Part shown: positions 10,181 to 20,770 of the stretch, piece after piece
Position numbering within the stretch: position 1 is the first letter of the stretch
Layout: every line of letters begins with the position of its first letter
Source: Ophiosphaerella korrae
Taxonomy: Eukaryota > Ascomycota > Dothideomycetes > Pleosporales > Phaeosphaeriaceae
Direction: 5' to 3'
NCBI GenBank assembly: GCA_028456385.1
Contig: JALNQF010000033.1
Span: 62,001 to 126,000, forward strand
DNA length: 64,000 bases
Translations under genes and position numbers: made by a program
Notes under the pieces: model-generated
Databases searched by the model: none
What the model was told of the DNA's origin: nothing
Seen by the model: only the letters and a program-made list of their open reading frames with translations

Positions 10181-12032
10181 ATGCAATCTCCCGACGACAC
10201 CATGGTGTCGCCTTCGCCCTCGCCCGTCGCCCAGTCGACCCCCACACCCACCCAAGGCTCTGCACCGCGCCGCCCCCCGCGGAAGAGCACCCTCACCCAG
10301 CAGCAGAGGAACCAGAAGCGACAACGCGCCACACAGGACCAACTCGTGACTCTCGAGGTCGAATTCAACAAGAACCCCACGCCTACTGCTGCCACCCGCG
10401 AACGCATAGCCTCAGAAATCAACATGACAGAGCGATCGGTTCAGATTTGGTTCCAGAACAGGTGCGAAGCTCGTAGTTTCCATTTGCCCCCTCCTGTGCT
10501 AACCCAAATGTAGACGCGCCAAAATCAAGAATATCGCCAAGAAGAGCATTGAGAATGGCGATGATTGCAACGACATCCCAGAGTCAATGCGCAGATATCT
10601 TGCTCTACAGGCAATGGAATCGGGGAAGCCAATTGGAACAAACTTCCTCGGCAGAGCAGGTGGCATGCCCTATGGCAGTGGCATGCTTCTCAACACCGAC
10701 ACTAACACCTCCAAAGTCGGTAAGTCGCAATCACAGCCAGAAGCAAATGACAAGGACATCAACTTACAGATGTTAGTCATTCACCATTTTGCCTGCCGCT
10801 CTTTGAGCGTTGGAAACTGGAGACGAGTTGGCCAGAGCGCCATGGATCTAGTCATTTTCTACTCACCTGAAAAGTGCTGCATTACTTACTACATCAACAA
10901 TGACTCGGCAGGTTACAAGATTGAGTACCCATTCTCGTACATCAAGAACATTAGCCTAGAGAACGGTGACATGACCGCAAATGCCGAAGGTGCGTCACAA
11001 CGACCAGGCGGTCTCATCGTGGAGCTCAATCGTCCGCCAAACTTTTTCATGGACTCCTCGGGATCCGGCGGGTTCTTCCAATGCGGTGACTTCACCGAAG
11101 ACCAACAGGCGTCCAACATTCTCGTTCACCACCTGGGCGGGCACCCGAAGGTTCTCAGTGGCCAATTGGCGAAACTCGTCTCGTTAGAGTCGTTTCAGAA
11201 CCGGCACAACATGTACGACCCCAACACCCTCGCAGTTTCGGCGCCGGTCTCGCCAATCAACCACCGACCCGCTTCGCAACCTAACCATCTCGTACATCCC
11301 CACATGGGTGGCATGTTCCACGAGTCGCATCTCGCACCTGGTCCTTTCCCGCCGCGTGGGCACAAACGCCAGCGTAGTCGGTCTGTGCCTGTCGCCATCG
11401 ACTTTTCGATGCTCCGAAACCCAATGCCCTCCTTTCTCATTCAGCCGGAGCCTTCACCGTACATGCCTAACCCAGAGATTTTTGCGCCTGTACCACAGAG
11501 TGCTCCAGGTCCTCTTGGACCTCACCTCAGTATTGACACTTCCGCGGGTTACGGCATGGACTATCGACAATACCCCATGTCGGCCACGACAGCTAACTCA
11601 CCTTCTGAGTACGGCACACCGGCCTTCTTCACCTCGGGTCCACCCACTGATAATGTACCTGCGTCCAACTTTGGTCAACAGTACAATATCCCTCCTTATG
11701 TGCATACACCAATGGGTCCACCTCCCCATTCTGCTGCAGCTACTTCACCGATGCCAACGATGGGCCATCCAGACCCCATTATTGCTAACCAGTCCCCACC
11801 ATTGAGCTCATTCGGCCGTGACAACCATGGTGACGTGTACACCATGACACACGAGCACGGCATGTCAGATGAAGCACTTCAAATGACGGACATGTACGCG
11901 AAGCAAAGCCTCAACCTTCCCTTTCCATCACCATTGATGGAGGAGAATGTTGATGAACTGGACATGCAGAACATGGTATCTTTCGGCACGATAGACCCGT
12001 CCAGTCTGTCGCCTGAACATCATCAGATGTAG
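10181..12032 (+). CDS. homeodomain transcription factor (fungal Phx1/HTF1-like type)
   Basis: Exons 10181-10461, 10514-10719 and 10777-12032 give 580 residues. The homeodomain is at about residues 45-105: [15 protein letters not shown], then [17 protein letters not shown], the helix-3 signature assembled exactly across intron 1. After it comes the conserved fungal block [14 protein letters not shown] to [12 protein letters not shown], which co-occurs with this homeodomain class. The rest is Pro/Ser-rich and probably an activation region. Intron 2 is set to 10720-10776 because that acceptor rebuilds [12 protein letters not shown]. Relatives regulate conidiation or stress and stationary-phase survival; which applies here is not known. 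An in-frame ATG at 10202 is an alternative start. Confidence 0.85.
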
Positions 12033-13770
12033 GGCGGCTGCTGCAGCCATGTCATGTCTTTCTTTCGTTGATTCATCTTTTCGCTCGCGTGTATACCCCA
12101 GTCATTGTTGCATCCGCCCGGGGAAGCTAGGGCGCAGAGGCTCTGCCTTGGAACAGGCACGAACATCTACAGCCCATGCTCACCGACGCCGCACCTATAC
12201 TTAATGCGTGCTCGCCTTTTGGTTTACATATTGGCCTGGAACCGCTTGCTATATTGCAGATTCATCATCTGGTCTTGCCTGGTGGGGCTAGGAAGACAGC
12301 TCTTTACCCCTCGACTCGACTTTGGACATCTCTTCGTAACGCAAATTGAACGACCACCATATGGGGCTTGTTTTGATCATGGCGTTGCAAGGTTAGTAAG
12401 GACCAGGACTTGTACAGACTGAAGGGTAGACCCGGGAGAAGTTTGCCAGTTTACCTGGTGGGGGTTGCGCCGCAGTCGCATTGTTTTTACATATTGCTTG
12501 GGTTGTCTCCTATGTTATATTTTGCAAGTTCGATTTGCTTACTTTGTTGTGGAAATGGTATGCCATATCCTACCAGGTGGGGGAATGGATTTTAAGGAAG
12601 GTCTTTGCTGCTGGGTGTTGGAGTAGTTGGCCGCTGTGCGTGCTTGATAGCAGCTTTCATAAGATCTCCAGATACGATACTCTTAGCGCTGCCAAGTCAG
12701 TAAACAAATATACCATTACCAGTGCGCAATGTGTGTTTTTGGCGTAGTAGTGTACACGGTACATGGTGCGATGAAGGATTGGGGGGATCAAAGTTGTGCA
12801 TACGGCAGGATAGAGGGTGGGTTAGTTATATGGGAGGAGAGAGATTACGACGTGTGCCAATGGCCGGGTACGGCAGAAATGTTAATCGCAATCTCTTCCA
12901 CGGTATTACCTCCTCACGCGCAATGGAATTCATGGATTGAGCCAAATGAGCGGTCGTGAAACAATTTCAATAGAATCAAATGGGTCGTGGAGCATTACCA
13001 ATGAGGATGCTGGGCGTGACGGTGCAGGGGCAGCGAGTCGTGACATGATTGATTGGGGATAGCAGGCAGGCAAGGGAATTAATGAGGCCGGTATACTGAC
13101 ATGATCAAATGAGGGAAACATGACGTGCAGGAAAGGTGCGAGCGTCGCAACGGGGCGGCAAATCGGCGAGGCGACGGTGGTCTGCGCATAGACAGATTGG
13201 TGTGCTTCAGGCTCGGGCGAGGCTCTGCAGGTCTGCGAGGTCGGTGCCTGCCTGCCCCTGATTGCAAGGACTCGCCTCGCTTGGGCGTGGCCGCGGGTGA
13301 CGGATGGGGCTCTCTCATTTTGTCCCAACCAAACCAACCCATGCCAATTTGCTCCTGAGCCGGGCAGAGTAAGACTTCTACTACCGCTGACCACGCTCGT
13401 CCTTGGCCGGAGAGTCTTTATTCTTGCTTTGCTCTGCTGCACCGTTGGTGGCAATTTGCACATCGACTGCGTGCCGTATATTGGTACCTACTTCGCGCAA
13501 CAGCAATTGGCCTTGGCGAGGCGGCGCTGCGCCACCAGGACACTCGCACAAGACCACGACAGCACGCGGCGGGACAAAGCTCCAAGTTTTCAGCCTCCAG
13601 CTCCCAGCAGACAATCAGATCAGAATCACGTAGGTGGACTCTCTTAGCTGTCCTCACTTCCCCGGCTTCAGCAAAGCGTCCGCGCCTCCCGCCCCTGCAA
13701 GCTTCAAAAGCCATCCGGCCGCCCCCGGCTCTGATAAAGAAGACCACCACTTCCCTACTGCTGCCAACTA

Positions 13771-13799
13771 CTACTACCACCACCACCACCACCACCACC
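13771..13799. repeat. (CAC)n microsatellite
   Basis: About nine consecutive CAC/CCA units lie in the lcb2 leader region. Confidence 0.8.
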
Positions 13800-13883
13800 T
13801 TCACTACCGCCCACCGCACCAATCCCTCTCCAGCCGCCGCATGCTGACCATGCCCCTCTAGCCCGCCCTCTCCTTCTCGCTCC

Positions 13884-13922
13884 TAGTCCCTAGTCCCTAG
13901 CCCTAGCCCTAGCCCCTAGCCC
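13884..13922. repeat. CCCTAG-type short tandem repeat, telomere-like variant
   Basis: Five to six imperfect copies of CCCTAG with an extra C, T or GT between them end about 90 bp before the lcb2 start. The motif is one base away from the CCCTAA telomere unit. Confidence 0.6.
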
Positions 13923-14009
13923 CGGATCCGTCTTTGCGACCCAAACTGGAACTCGACCACACTGCGAGACTCCAAATTTGTCCCGTCTGTCAGAGCAATT
14001 TCTGCTGCC

Positions 14010-16013
14010 ATGCCTGTCCGGTCCATCAATCCGTTCGCAACCGCTACTCCCACCCCCACCCCTCCCTCCGAGTCGCTCAACGAGAAGCGCGAGCCCCAGC
14101 GCCGCTCCTCCTTCGCCAAGGGCAATAAGCTCGCCTCGCTTTTTGGAGGCTCGCCCAAGTCACGGACAGACGCTGCCGTTCTACGTGAGACCCTCATCGC
14201 TCAGCAACAGGCTCTCCTCAACTCGCCCTCGCCCCAGCACATCAATTCCTCGTCGCTGTCACTACCCACCATTAATCTCACCACCGCCACCGGCGAGAAG
14301 ATGCCCACCGAGCCCAAGACACTCTTCCAGCCTCCGTCGCCCGAAGAGCAGCGACGCATCGCGAGAGCACACGCACAATTCGGTCCCCTCGGTTCGCAGA
14401 AGCACAGATACCTGAGCAAGTTCGAGGGTGAATTCGGCGATCCTATTGAAGACGAGCCGCCATATTACTTCCTATTGACAACATACATCAGCTACCTAAT
14501 CTTAATCGTATTTGGCCATGTCCGTGACTTCTTTGGCAAGCGCTTCAGGAAGCAACACTACAGCCATCTTCAGGAGAAGGATGGCTATGCCCCGCTTAAC
14601 AGCGACTTCGATAATTTCTATACCCGCCGATTAAAGATGAGGATTAACGATTGCTTCTCACGGCCTACCACTGGCGTCCCCGGACGATACATCACAGTCC
14701 TCGACCGCAAGTCGGATGATGGCAACAACACATTCAAACTACTTGGGACCGCAACCGAGACCCTCAACATGAGCTCATACAACTACCTTGGCTTTGCCCA
14801 GTCAGATGGACCATGCGCCGACGCGGCAGAAGCCTCCATCCGAAAGTACGGTGTCACAATGGCCAGCCCTCGATCCGACAGCGGTACTTCGGAATTGACC
14901 GTCGAAGTAGAAGACTTGATTGCCAAGTTTGTTGGCAAGCCAGCCTCCATGGTCTTCTCCATGGGCTTCGTTACAAATGCCACTACCTTCCCCACAATCG
15001 TTGGCAAAGGATGCCTCATGATCTCTGATGAACTTAATCACTCCTCTATCCGTTTTGGTGCCCGTCTATCTGGTGCTATGGTTACAATGTTCAAACACAA
15101 CGACATGCGACACCTCGAGCGCAAGCTGCGTGAAGCTATCTCCCAAGGCCAGCCCCGCACACATCGTCCATGGAAGAAGATCTTGGTTGCTGTAGAAGGT
15201 CTTTACTCGATGGAGGGCACTATGTGCAACCTGCCAGGCATTGTTGAACTCAAGAAAAAGTACAAGTTCCATCTCTTTGTTGATGAAGCCCACTCAGTAG
15301 GCGGCATTGGTCCTCGTGGACGTGGCGTCTGTGACTACTTCAACATTGATCCGTCAGAAGTCGACATCCTCATGGGCACACTCACCAAGTCTTTCGGTGC
15401 CAACGGTGGTTACATTGCAGCAGAACGGTCCATCATTGACAAACTCCGTACACAAAACGCAGCTATGCTATACGCCGAGTCACCTGGCCCGCCAGTTCTT
15501 GTTCAAATTGCCTCTGCACTCCGTATCATCAATGGCGAGATCATTCCTGGCCAAGGTGAAGAACGTCTTCTTCGTCTAGGGTTCAACTCACGTTATCTTC
15601 GCTTGGGCCTAAAGCGATTGGGTTTCATCGTCTATGGTCATGACGATTCGCCTATTATCCCCGTCATGCTCTACCACCCAGCTAAAATGCCTGCCTTCTC
15701 GCATGAAATGCTCAGACGTAAAATCTCCGTCGTCGTTGTAGGGTACCCTGCCACACCTCTTGTCTCTAGTCGAGCACGCTTCTGTGTAAGCGCCGCCCAC
15801 ACCAAAGAGGATCTTGACCGTATGCTCGCAGCCTGCGACGAGGTCGGCGATATCCTCCAGCTCAAGTTCAGCTCTGGTGTAGCTGGTGGCGCTGAACCCG
15901 AGGACCTTGTCAAGAAAAGTGATACGCTAGAAAAGACGCTCACGCCACCAAGATGGAAGCTCGAGGAGGTTCTCAAGAGGGGTGTCGAGGACGTACAATT
16001 GCCACTCAAATGA
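14010..16013 (+). CDS. lcb2: serine palmitoyltransferase catalytic subunit Lcb2
   Basis: This is a single-exon ORF of 667 residues. Lcb2 pairs with Lcb1 in the ER to condense L-serine with palmitoyl-CoA, the first step of sphingolipid synthesis. The sequence shows an N-terminal membrane segment (about residues 150-170, YYFLLTTYISYLILIVFG) and an alpha-oxoamine-synthase fold with NMSSYNYLGFA, PRSDSGTSE, the VDEAHSVGGIG block and the PLP-binding lysine at about residue 460 in TLTKSFGANGGYIA. The C-terminal PATPLVSSRARFCVSA block is also conserved. The N-terminal 100 residues are Ser/Pro-rich and variable between fungi. The start at 14010 is the first ATG in a long open frame, with a pyrimidine-rich leader before it. 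Confidence 0.96.
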   Translation: MPVRSINPFATATPTPTPPSESLNEKREPQRRSSFAKGNKLASLFGGSPKSRTDAAVLRETLIAQQQALLNSPSPQHINSSSLSLPTINLTTATGEKMPTEPKTLFQPPSPEEQRRIARAHAQFGPLGSQKHRYLSKFEGEFGDPIEDEPPYYFLLTTYISYLILIVFGHVRDFFGKRFRKQHYSHLQEKDGYAPLNSDFDNFYTRRLKMRINDCFSRPTTGVPGRYITVLDRKSDDGNNTFKLLGTATETLNMSSYNYLGFAQSDGPCADAAEASIRKYGVTMASPRSDSGTSELTVEVEDLIAKFVGKPASMVFSMGFVTNATTFPTIVGKGCLMISDELNHSSIRFGARLSGAMVTMFKHNDMRHLERKLREAISQGQPRTHRPWKKILVAVEGLYSMEGTMCNLPGIVELKKKYKFHLFVDEAHSVGGIGPRGRGVCDYFNIDPSEVDILMGTLTKSFGANGGYIAAERSIIDKLRTQNAAMLYAESPGPPVLVQIASALRIINGEIIPGQGEERLLRLGFNSRYLRLGLKRLGFIVYGHDDSPIIPVMLYHPAKMPAFSHEMLRRKISVVVVGYPATPLVSSRARFCVSAAHTKEDLDRMLAACDEVGDILQLKFSSGVAGGAEPEDLVKKSDTLEKTLTPPRWKLEEVLKRGVEDVQLPLK

Positions 16014-19000
16014 GCGATCGCATGCGCCACGTTGGCAATGAAGTGAAAATAAGGCGGTTGGCGCTTGTAGAGTGTGAGGGGCCTTTCCCGCCTCACTTTG
16101 ATGATTCAAGTGTAAGACGTGGAACCTTATCTGCATCGTCGCCCTATTGCCTTATCCTTCCTTCAGCCATACAACCCTTACACGAAATCTATTCCACGCA
16201 CCAACACATACCTCCCTTCTACCCTTCCATCCATGTCATATACGGCCGCCACCAACCCGCACATTGATTCATCGTCGCATTTCACGGAGCAAAAATTAGC
16301 CCATGGCAACTTGGGCACATCCTTTCCTCTCTTCTTTCTCCCCTACATTGGTAGAGTTAAAAGATACTTTTTTTTCTTCCTTGTTCAATACTCTCGCTGT
16401 AACTACCTCTTTTTTTTATCATTTTACACCACCCCTTTCTTGTGTGACCCCCTTTTACGCCTTGGTGCAGTGCGTCTTCCCCTTTCGAAAGACCGAGATG
16501 GTAGCTTGAAGCTATTAGATGGGGGTCTTGCGTTTACTTTCTTGCTTCATGAGATAAAGGACTTAGGGTGTACAGCGAGTGGTAATATTTAATGCTGGGT
16601 GAGATGAATTGGGTGCTTGGGGTTGTATATAGGCTATATGGGTGTTGTTGGCGAAGGCTGAGTGCAGTGCGTTGCTGTGAGGTATGACGTAGTGAGTGGG
16701 TTGATAGGAATGACATAATGGCGCGAAACAAATGCTTTCTTGAATTCTAATATGTTGGTGACAGTGTTGAGTTCGTAATTTATTGGCTTCGTATGTGTCA
16801 TGCTTGATTGCACGTTTTATTTAGTGCACTATGTGGTCTTTCATACCCAGTGCAACGCCCAGTAATACTCGGTACTGTCCTGTATTCTACAGTCAAATCA
16901 AGCATGTGATGTACTCCACTCTCCTTCCCTCCTCCGCTTAACCTTGAGCCATGTCCCATATTGCAACCACCGTAGACTAATCCATTCACCTCAGTTGCGT
17001 CTGCAGTAGAACACTGTCTCGCACCTACTGTAGCTTTTCACGTCTGGCAGAATACACAGGAACCACAATGAAGAGCTGCATGATAATAAATTAGTAGAGC
17101 TTAATATCATGCATACGTATTTCTCCCCTGAATCCACTCCTGCCGTTCTACAATCCCCAGAGAACCATATGACAAAAAAAACCCCCCTCCCCCCCCCACT
17201 CCTCTTATCAACCACATGTCCCTTCGGCCATCATCGTATGCGTGCGCCTATCCTCGGCAAAAAACTTATTCGATATCTTAGTTATCCGAACCCCATCACG
17301 ACAACTGCTCAAACTACCTATATACTCGTTCGTTGACTACCGACATTAAGCTGCCTTTCTATCTAGCTACACCCCAAGGCTGTGCGAATACGCCTGGGTA
17401 CTAGATAGTGCCTAGGGTATAGAGAATAGAGAGGGTGCAAGTAATAGTATCAGGTCGCGCAGCCGAACAACGTGCTCCATAGAATATGTCCAAGCATTGA
17501 AATGCTCTATTAACCCTGCTCTGGCACAGGAAATAACGCTCCTGTTTTGAACCTTGCTCAGTGGCAGTGGGTTCCGCCCTTGATTATACGTCAAGTTCTA
17601 TCTACTACAGGGTACATCGGTGTCTGGCGTCACACCATGGGCATTATTGGACGTCAGGATAATTGTTCAATTGGTCATTATTCGGCTTTTGGACTGTATT
17701 AGGCTGATCTGTTCTTGGCTGCTTGGTAAGTAGTTGCGGTGTGGTAGAGGAGAGTTGAATCGAATGGTGTGTAGTGACTGGATAGATTAAAGTATACGTG
17801 GACTTGTGTGATTGATGATGACAAGACTAGGTACAGGGGGGGGGGGGGGGAGCGTGTTTTTGATCGTCTTCTTCGACGAATGCAGGATGCTTACGAGTTG
17901 TGGGAGCGATGGGGTTCTCGCCAAGTTGATATTCATCAGCGATTACGGTGGCGAATGAGTGAGGTAGATACCAGCGAAGAGTATGTGCGGTCGCTCATGT
18001 TTGTTTCAAATGGTATTGAGTGTATATGGTCAAGGGCTCGCGAGATTTTGAAGTTGCGGTACCTATGTTTTGTTGAGATTTGAATTATTTGCTCAAAACT
18101 TGGTCATTGACGTTGTACAATAGAACGGATGCAATGCAACACAACGCTATGTCGTGTACCTACAATACGTACGTACACAACGTCATGCGAGGAGAGCAAT
18201 ATGGCGCTGTCAAGGCTAAATCCATGGGCGCAACCATTATTATGATATCGCTTTTCTCACGACGAATTGATGACATGAGAAGTTACTTTGACAATGCTAC
18301 ATGTCACTAGGCTACTCGGTCGCTTCTACGGGACCAGTAAGTTTCAAAGAGGAAGCTAAGGAAGTGTTGTTAGCCGAGGAAGTTAGAGGTAGTGTTTACC
18401 ACAGTTTAACGTTGAAGCGATTAGGTAAAATCACACCATGGTCAAGACTAGAAATACAGCGTTTGATCCAAGCGCCGATGGACAAATTGTCTAGACCGGC
18501 ACGGAAGCTGGTCCGCATGGCAATGACTGGCGTGCGGCTCTGCTTGGTAAAAAACCTCAAGCGTCCGCGTTAAGCGTCGCCATATTTCAGCTCGCGAGCA
18601 TCCTTCCGGTACGAGAGACAAGTTCATAGGTTGCAAACATCCCAAAAGGATTTGCTTTTGCCTGAGGTTGAAGTGATTGCGCAAGCTGAATCGTTATACG
18701 ATCGCCCGAAAACCGGTCAAGGTAGCGGCAAGCTGCGGAGATATCAAGGGTGAATCCGGCACCGAGTTAGCGCACCCGGGTCTGATATTGTGGGTTGACG
18801 TTAAGCGATACTGGGTAATGCTTGTAGTCAGATTCCAATCGGACGGTAATGTGTGACAATTACATCTTTTGTACAAGGACAGCGCAGCGTTGACACGAAA
18901 AGCTCTGAGGCGAATAGGTTATTGTATGTACCACAGCATCGTCGTCGGAAGTAAAAGGGGTCAGTTTTACATCCGGTTCATTGGGACATTCGCTGACAGC

Positions 19001-20770
19001 TGAGTTATCGCCATTACTCGGCTAAAATTCAATTATTATGCAAGGCGGAGGACTCTCATGAACTATAGTGGGTCACAGGGCGGTTCGCCCCGTCCGGCCA
19101 ACAACGTCCGTAAAGTCAACTTAAACTAAGACATAATATCAGGACCGTCTTACCAACCCGAGCATCTTTATATTTGCCTGCCTATAGCAAAGAGACTCTG
19201 ATAATCGGAGAAGCAATCCAGCAAATCAAACCATAAGGCTGGACAGCCACGATGTCATCAAGCAGCCTTGATGCGCCTTCGTCCGGTGTAGACAATATAA
19301 TACCCTCGTGTTTGAGGTGGATGCAGTCGCCCGGCATAGTGGCCATTGGTCGCCTTCTGCACGAAGGATTGGAGGGGGTGACGACGTGCAGATGGGGGGT
19401 TGACACGTCGAAGCATGCCACGTTCCGCAATTTAACATGCAGCGGTGGATCTGCACTACAAACTGCGAACTGCTGTAAGGTGGCCGCTATGTGGGATGAA
19501 AGTAACACTACTGAAAACTGTAGTGGTATCATAGGGCACTGTTGAAAATGCGTGTCAAGTGCCCCTGAGCTTCGCTGGCGATTTTCAAAAGACGGAGTGG
19601 CGTAAGCCGCGGGACATGCTGGTTTTTCGTTGCCTAAGCAAGGAGGACTGCCTATGGTGTAATCCTTGAGGTGTCGGCCGAGAGATCCGGTATGCCCAGT
19701 GCCCTTCCTAGTGCCCTCTCCAACCAACGCTGCGGTGGAGCTGATGGATTAGTGGTTGGCTGGGCGTGCCATGGGGCTGAAGAATAAGGGCAACGAAGAC
19801 GGGCCAGTGGGTCAGGCGCGCGATGAAACGCCACGATTGACTCGCTTCTCGATTCATCGATCAGTCTTCTCCCCCGCATCCCATTGCGCCAGCCCGTTAT
19901 GTTCAATTGCCTTGTGCTTGCATGGGCGTTGAGGTGGAAAATGGTGTATGCATGGGTCAGCAGGAGGTCAAGGCACCACCCTAGCGGCGTCAAGTTATCT
20001 GCCGACTACCTACGTGAGACTGACCATCTATCATCTAAGCACGTTCTGGCCAACATCAACATGACTACGCTTTAGATGTCGAATATACAGATCACAGCCT
20101 TACATATGGTGTGGGCTAGGATAAGATGATCTGCAGTCATGCATCGCAGCACCGGACCCAACACAATGCATGCATACATTGCTCGCTAAACATCACGAGT
20201 CCTTCATCTGCACGTCATTGCTTGACAGTATTTATCGACAGACCTCGATTCCTCCGGTCAAATAATCATGAGGCTCTACTGCGTATTAAGCAAGCTCCCG
20301 TCTGATTTCATACTAGTACGCAGCCGATTTGCCTGATTCCATGTTCGTCCTTCACAGCCTAGGTGGCTGCTTCCGGTCAAGCCGACTACCAATCCCAAGG
20401 TGAGGCTTACGAACGCCCTAGTGCACGCCCAATAGAGAATCGTCTCACTTTAGTTTTGGTGTACCGACAGGACGCAGTTGCAGCATGTCGAGAGGGGCTT
20501 CGGCTCCAACTTGCAGATAGCCGTATTACCACTATCTTGGGCGTTGGGCGTGGCAGTCAACCTCAAGGTAGGACGAGGACACCATCTTTGAAGTATTAAT
20601 TTCCTCGAACGTCCTCTTCTTTGCCTCAGATTCTCAAACTCGCCCTGTCAGTCACTTTTTCCCACGCTTCTACCATTCTGCCCCACTGTTTGCCTTGTCT
20701 CATTCTTTACCTTACTATCAACCCAATATCACTAGGCAATCTACTATACCTAGGATTATCATAGTCGGTT
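16014..20770. other. 4.7-kb gene-poor region
   Basis: The first 600 bp are probably the lcb2 3' UTR (T-rich tracts near 16370-16410). The rest has no ORF with a recognisable domain, no splice-supported gene, no terminal repeats that I could see, and no tRNA-like T-arm. The longest open frame, 19182-19727 on the minus strand (181 codons), has no features I recognise. A 15-G run is at 17836-17850. The last 200 bp before 20771 are pyrimidine-rich and look like a promoter. A degraded repeat is possible but not demonstrated. Confidence 0.5.
17836..17850. repeat. poly-G homopolymer (15 G)
   Basis: Fifteen consecutive G in the middle of the gene-poor region. True length may be uncertain because such runs are prone to sequencing error. 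Confidence 0.8.

Larger units (their letters stand above)
12033..14009. other. intergenic between the homeodomain gene and lcb2
   Basis: About 2 kb without a supported gene. The right end is the lcb2 promoter/leader, pyrimidine-rich, with a (CAC)n tract (about 13771-13799) and a CCCTAG-type repeat (about 13884-13922). Confidence 0.5.

Noticed and set aside
19182..19727. 181-codon minus-strand ORF in the gene-poor region
   Set aside because: No recognisable domain, no signal peptide, no neighbouring exon; kept only as a note in the region entry.
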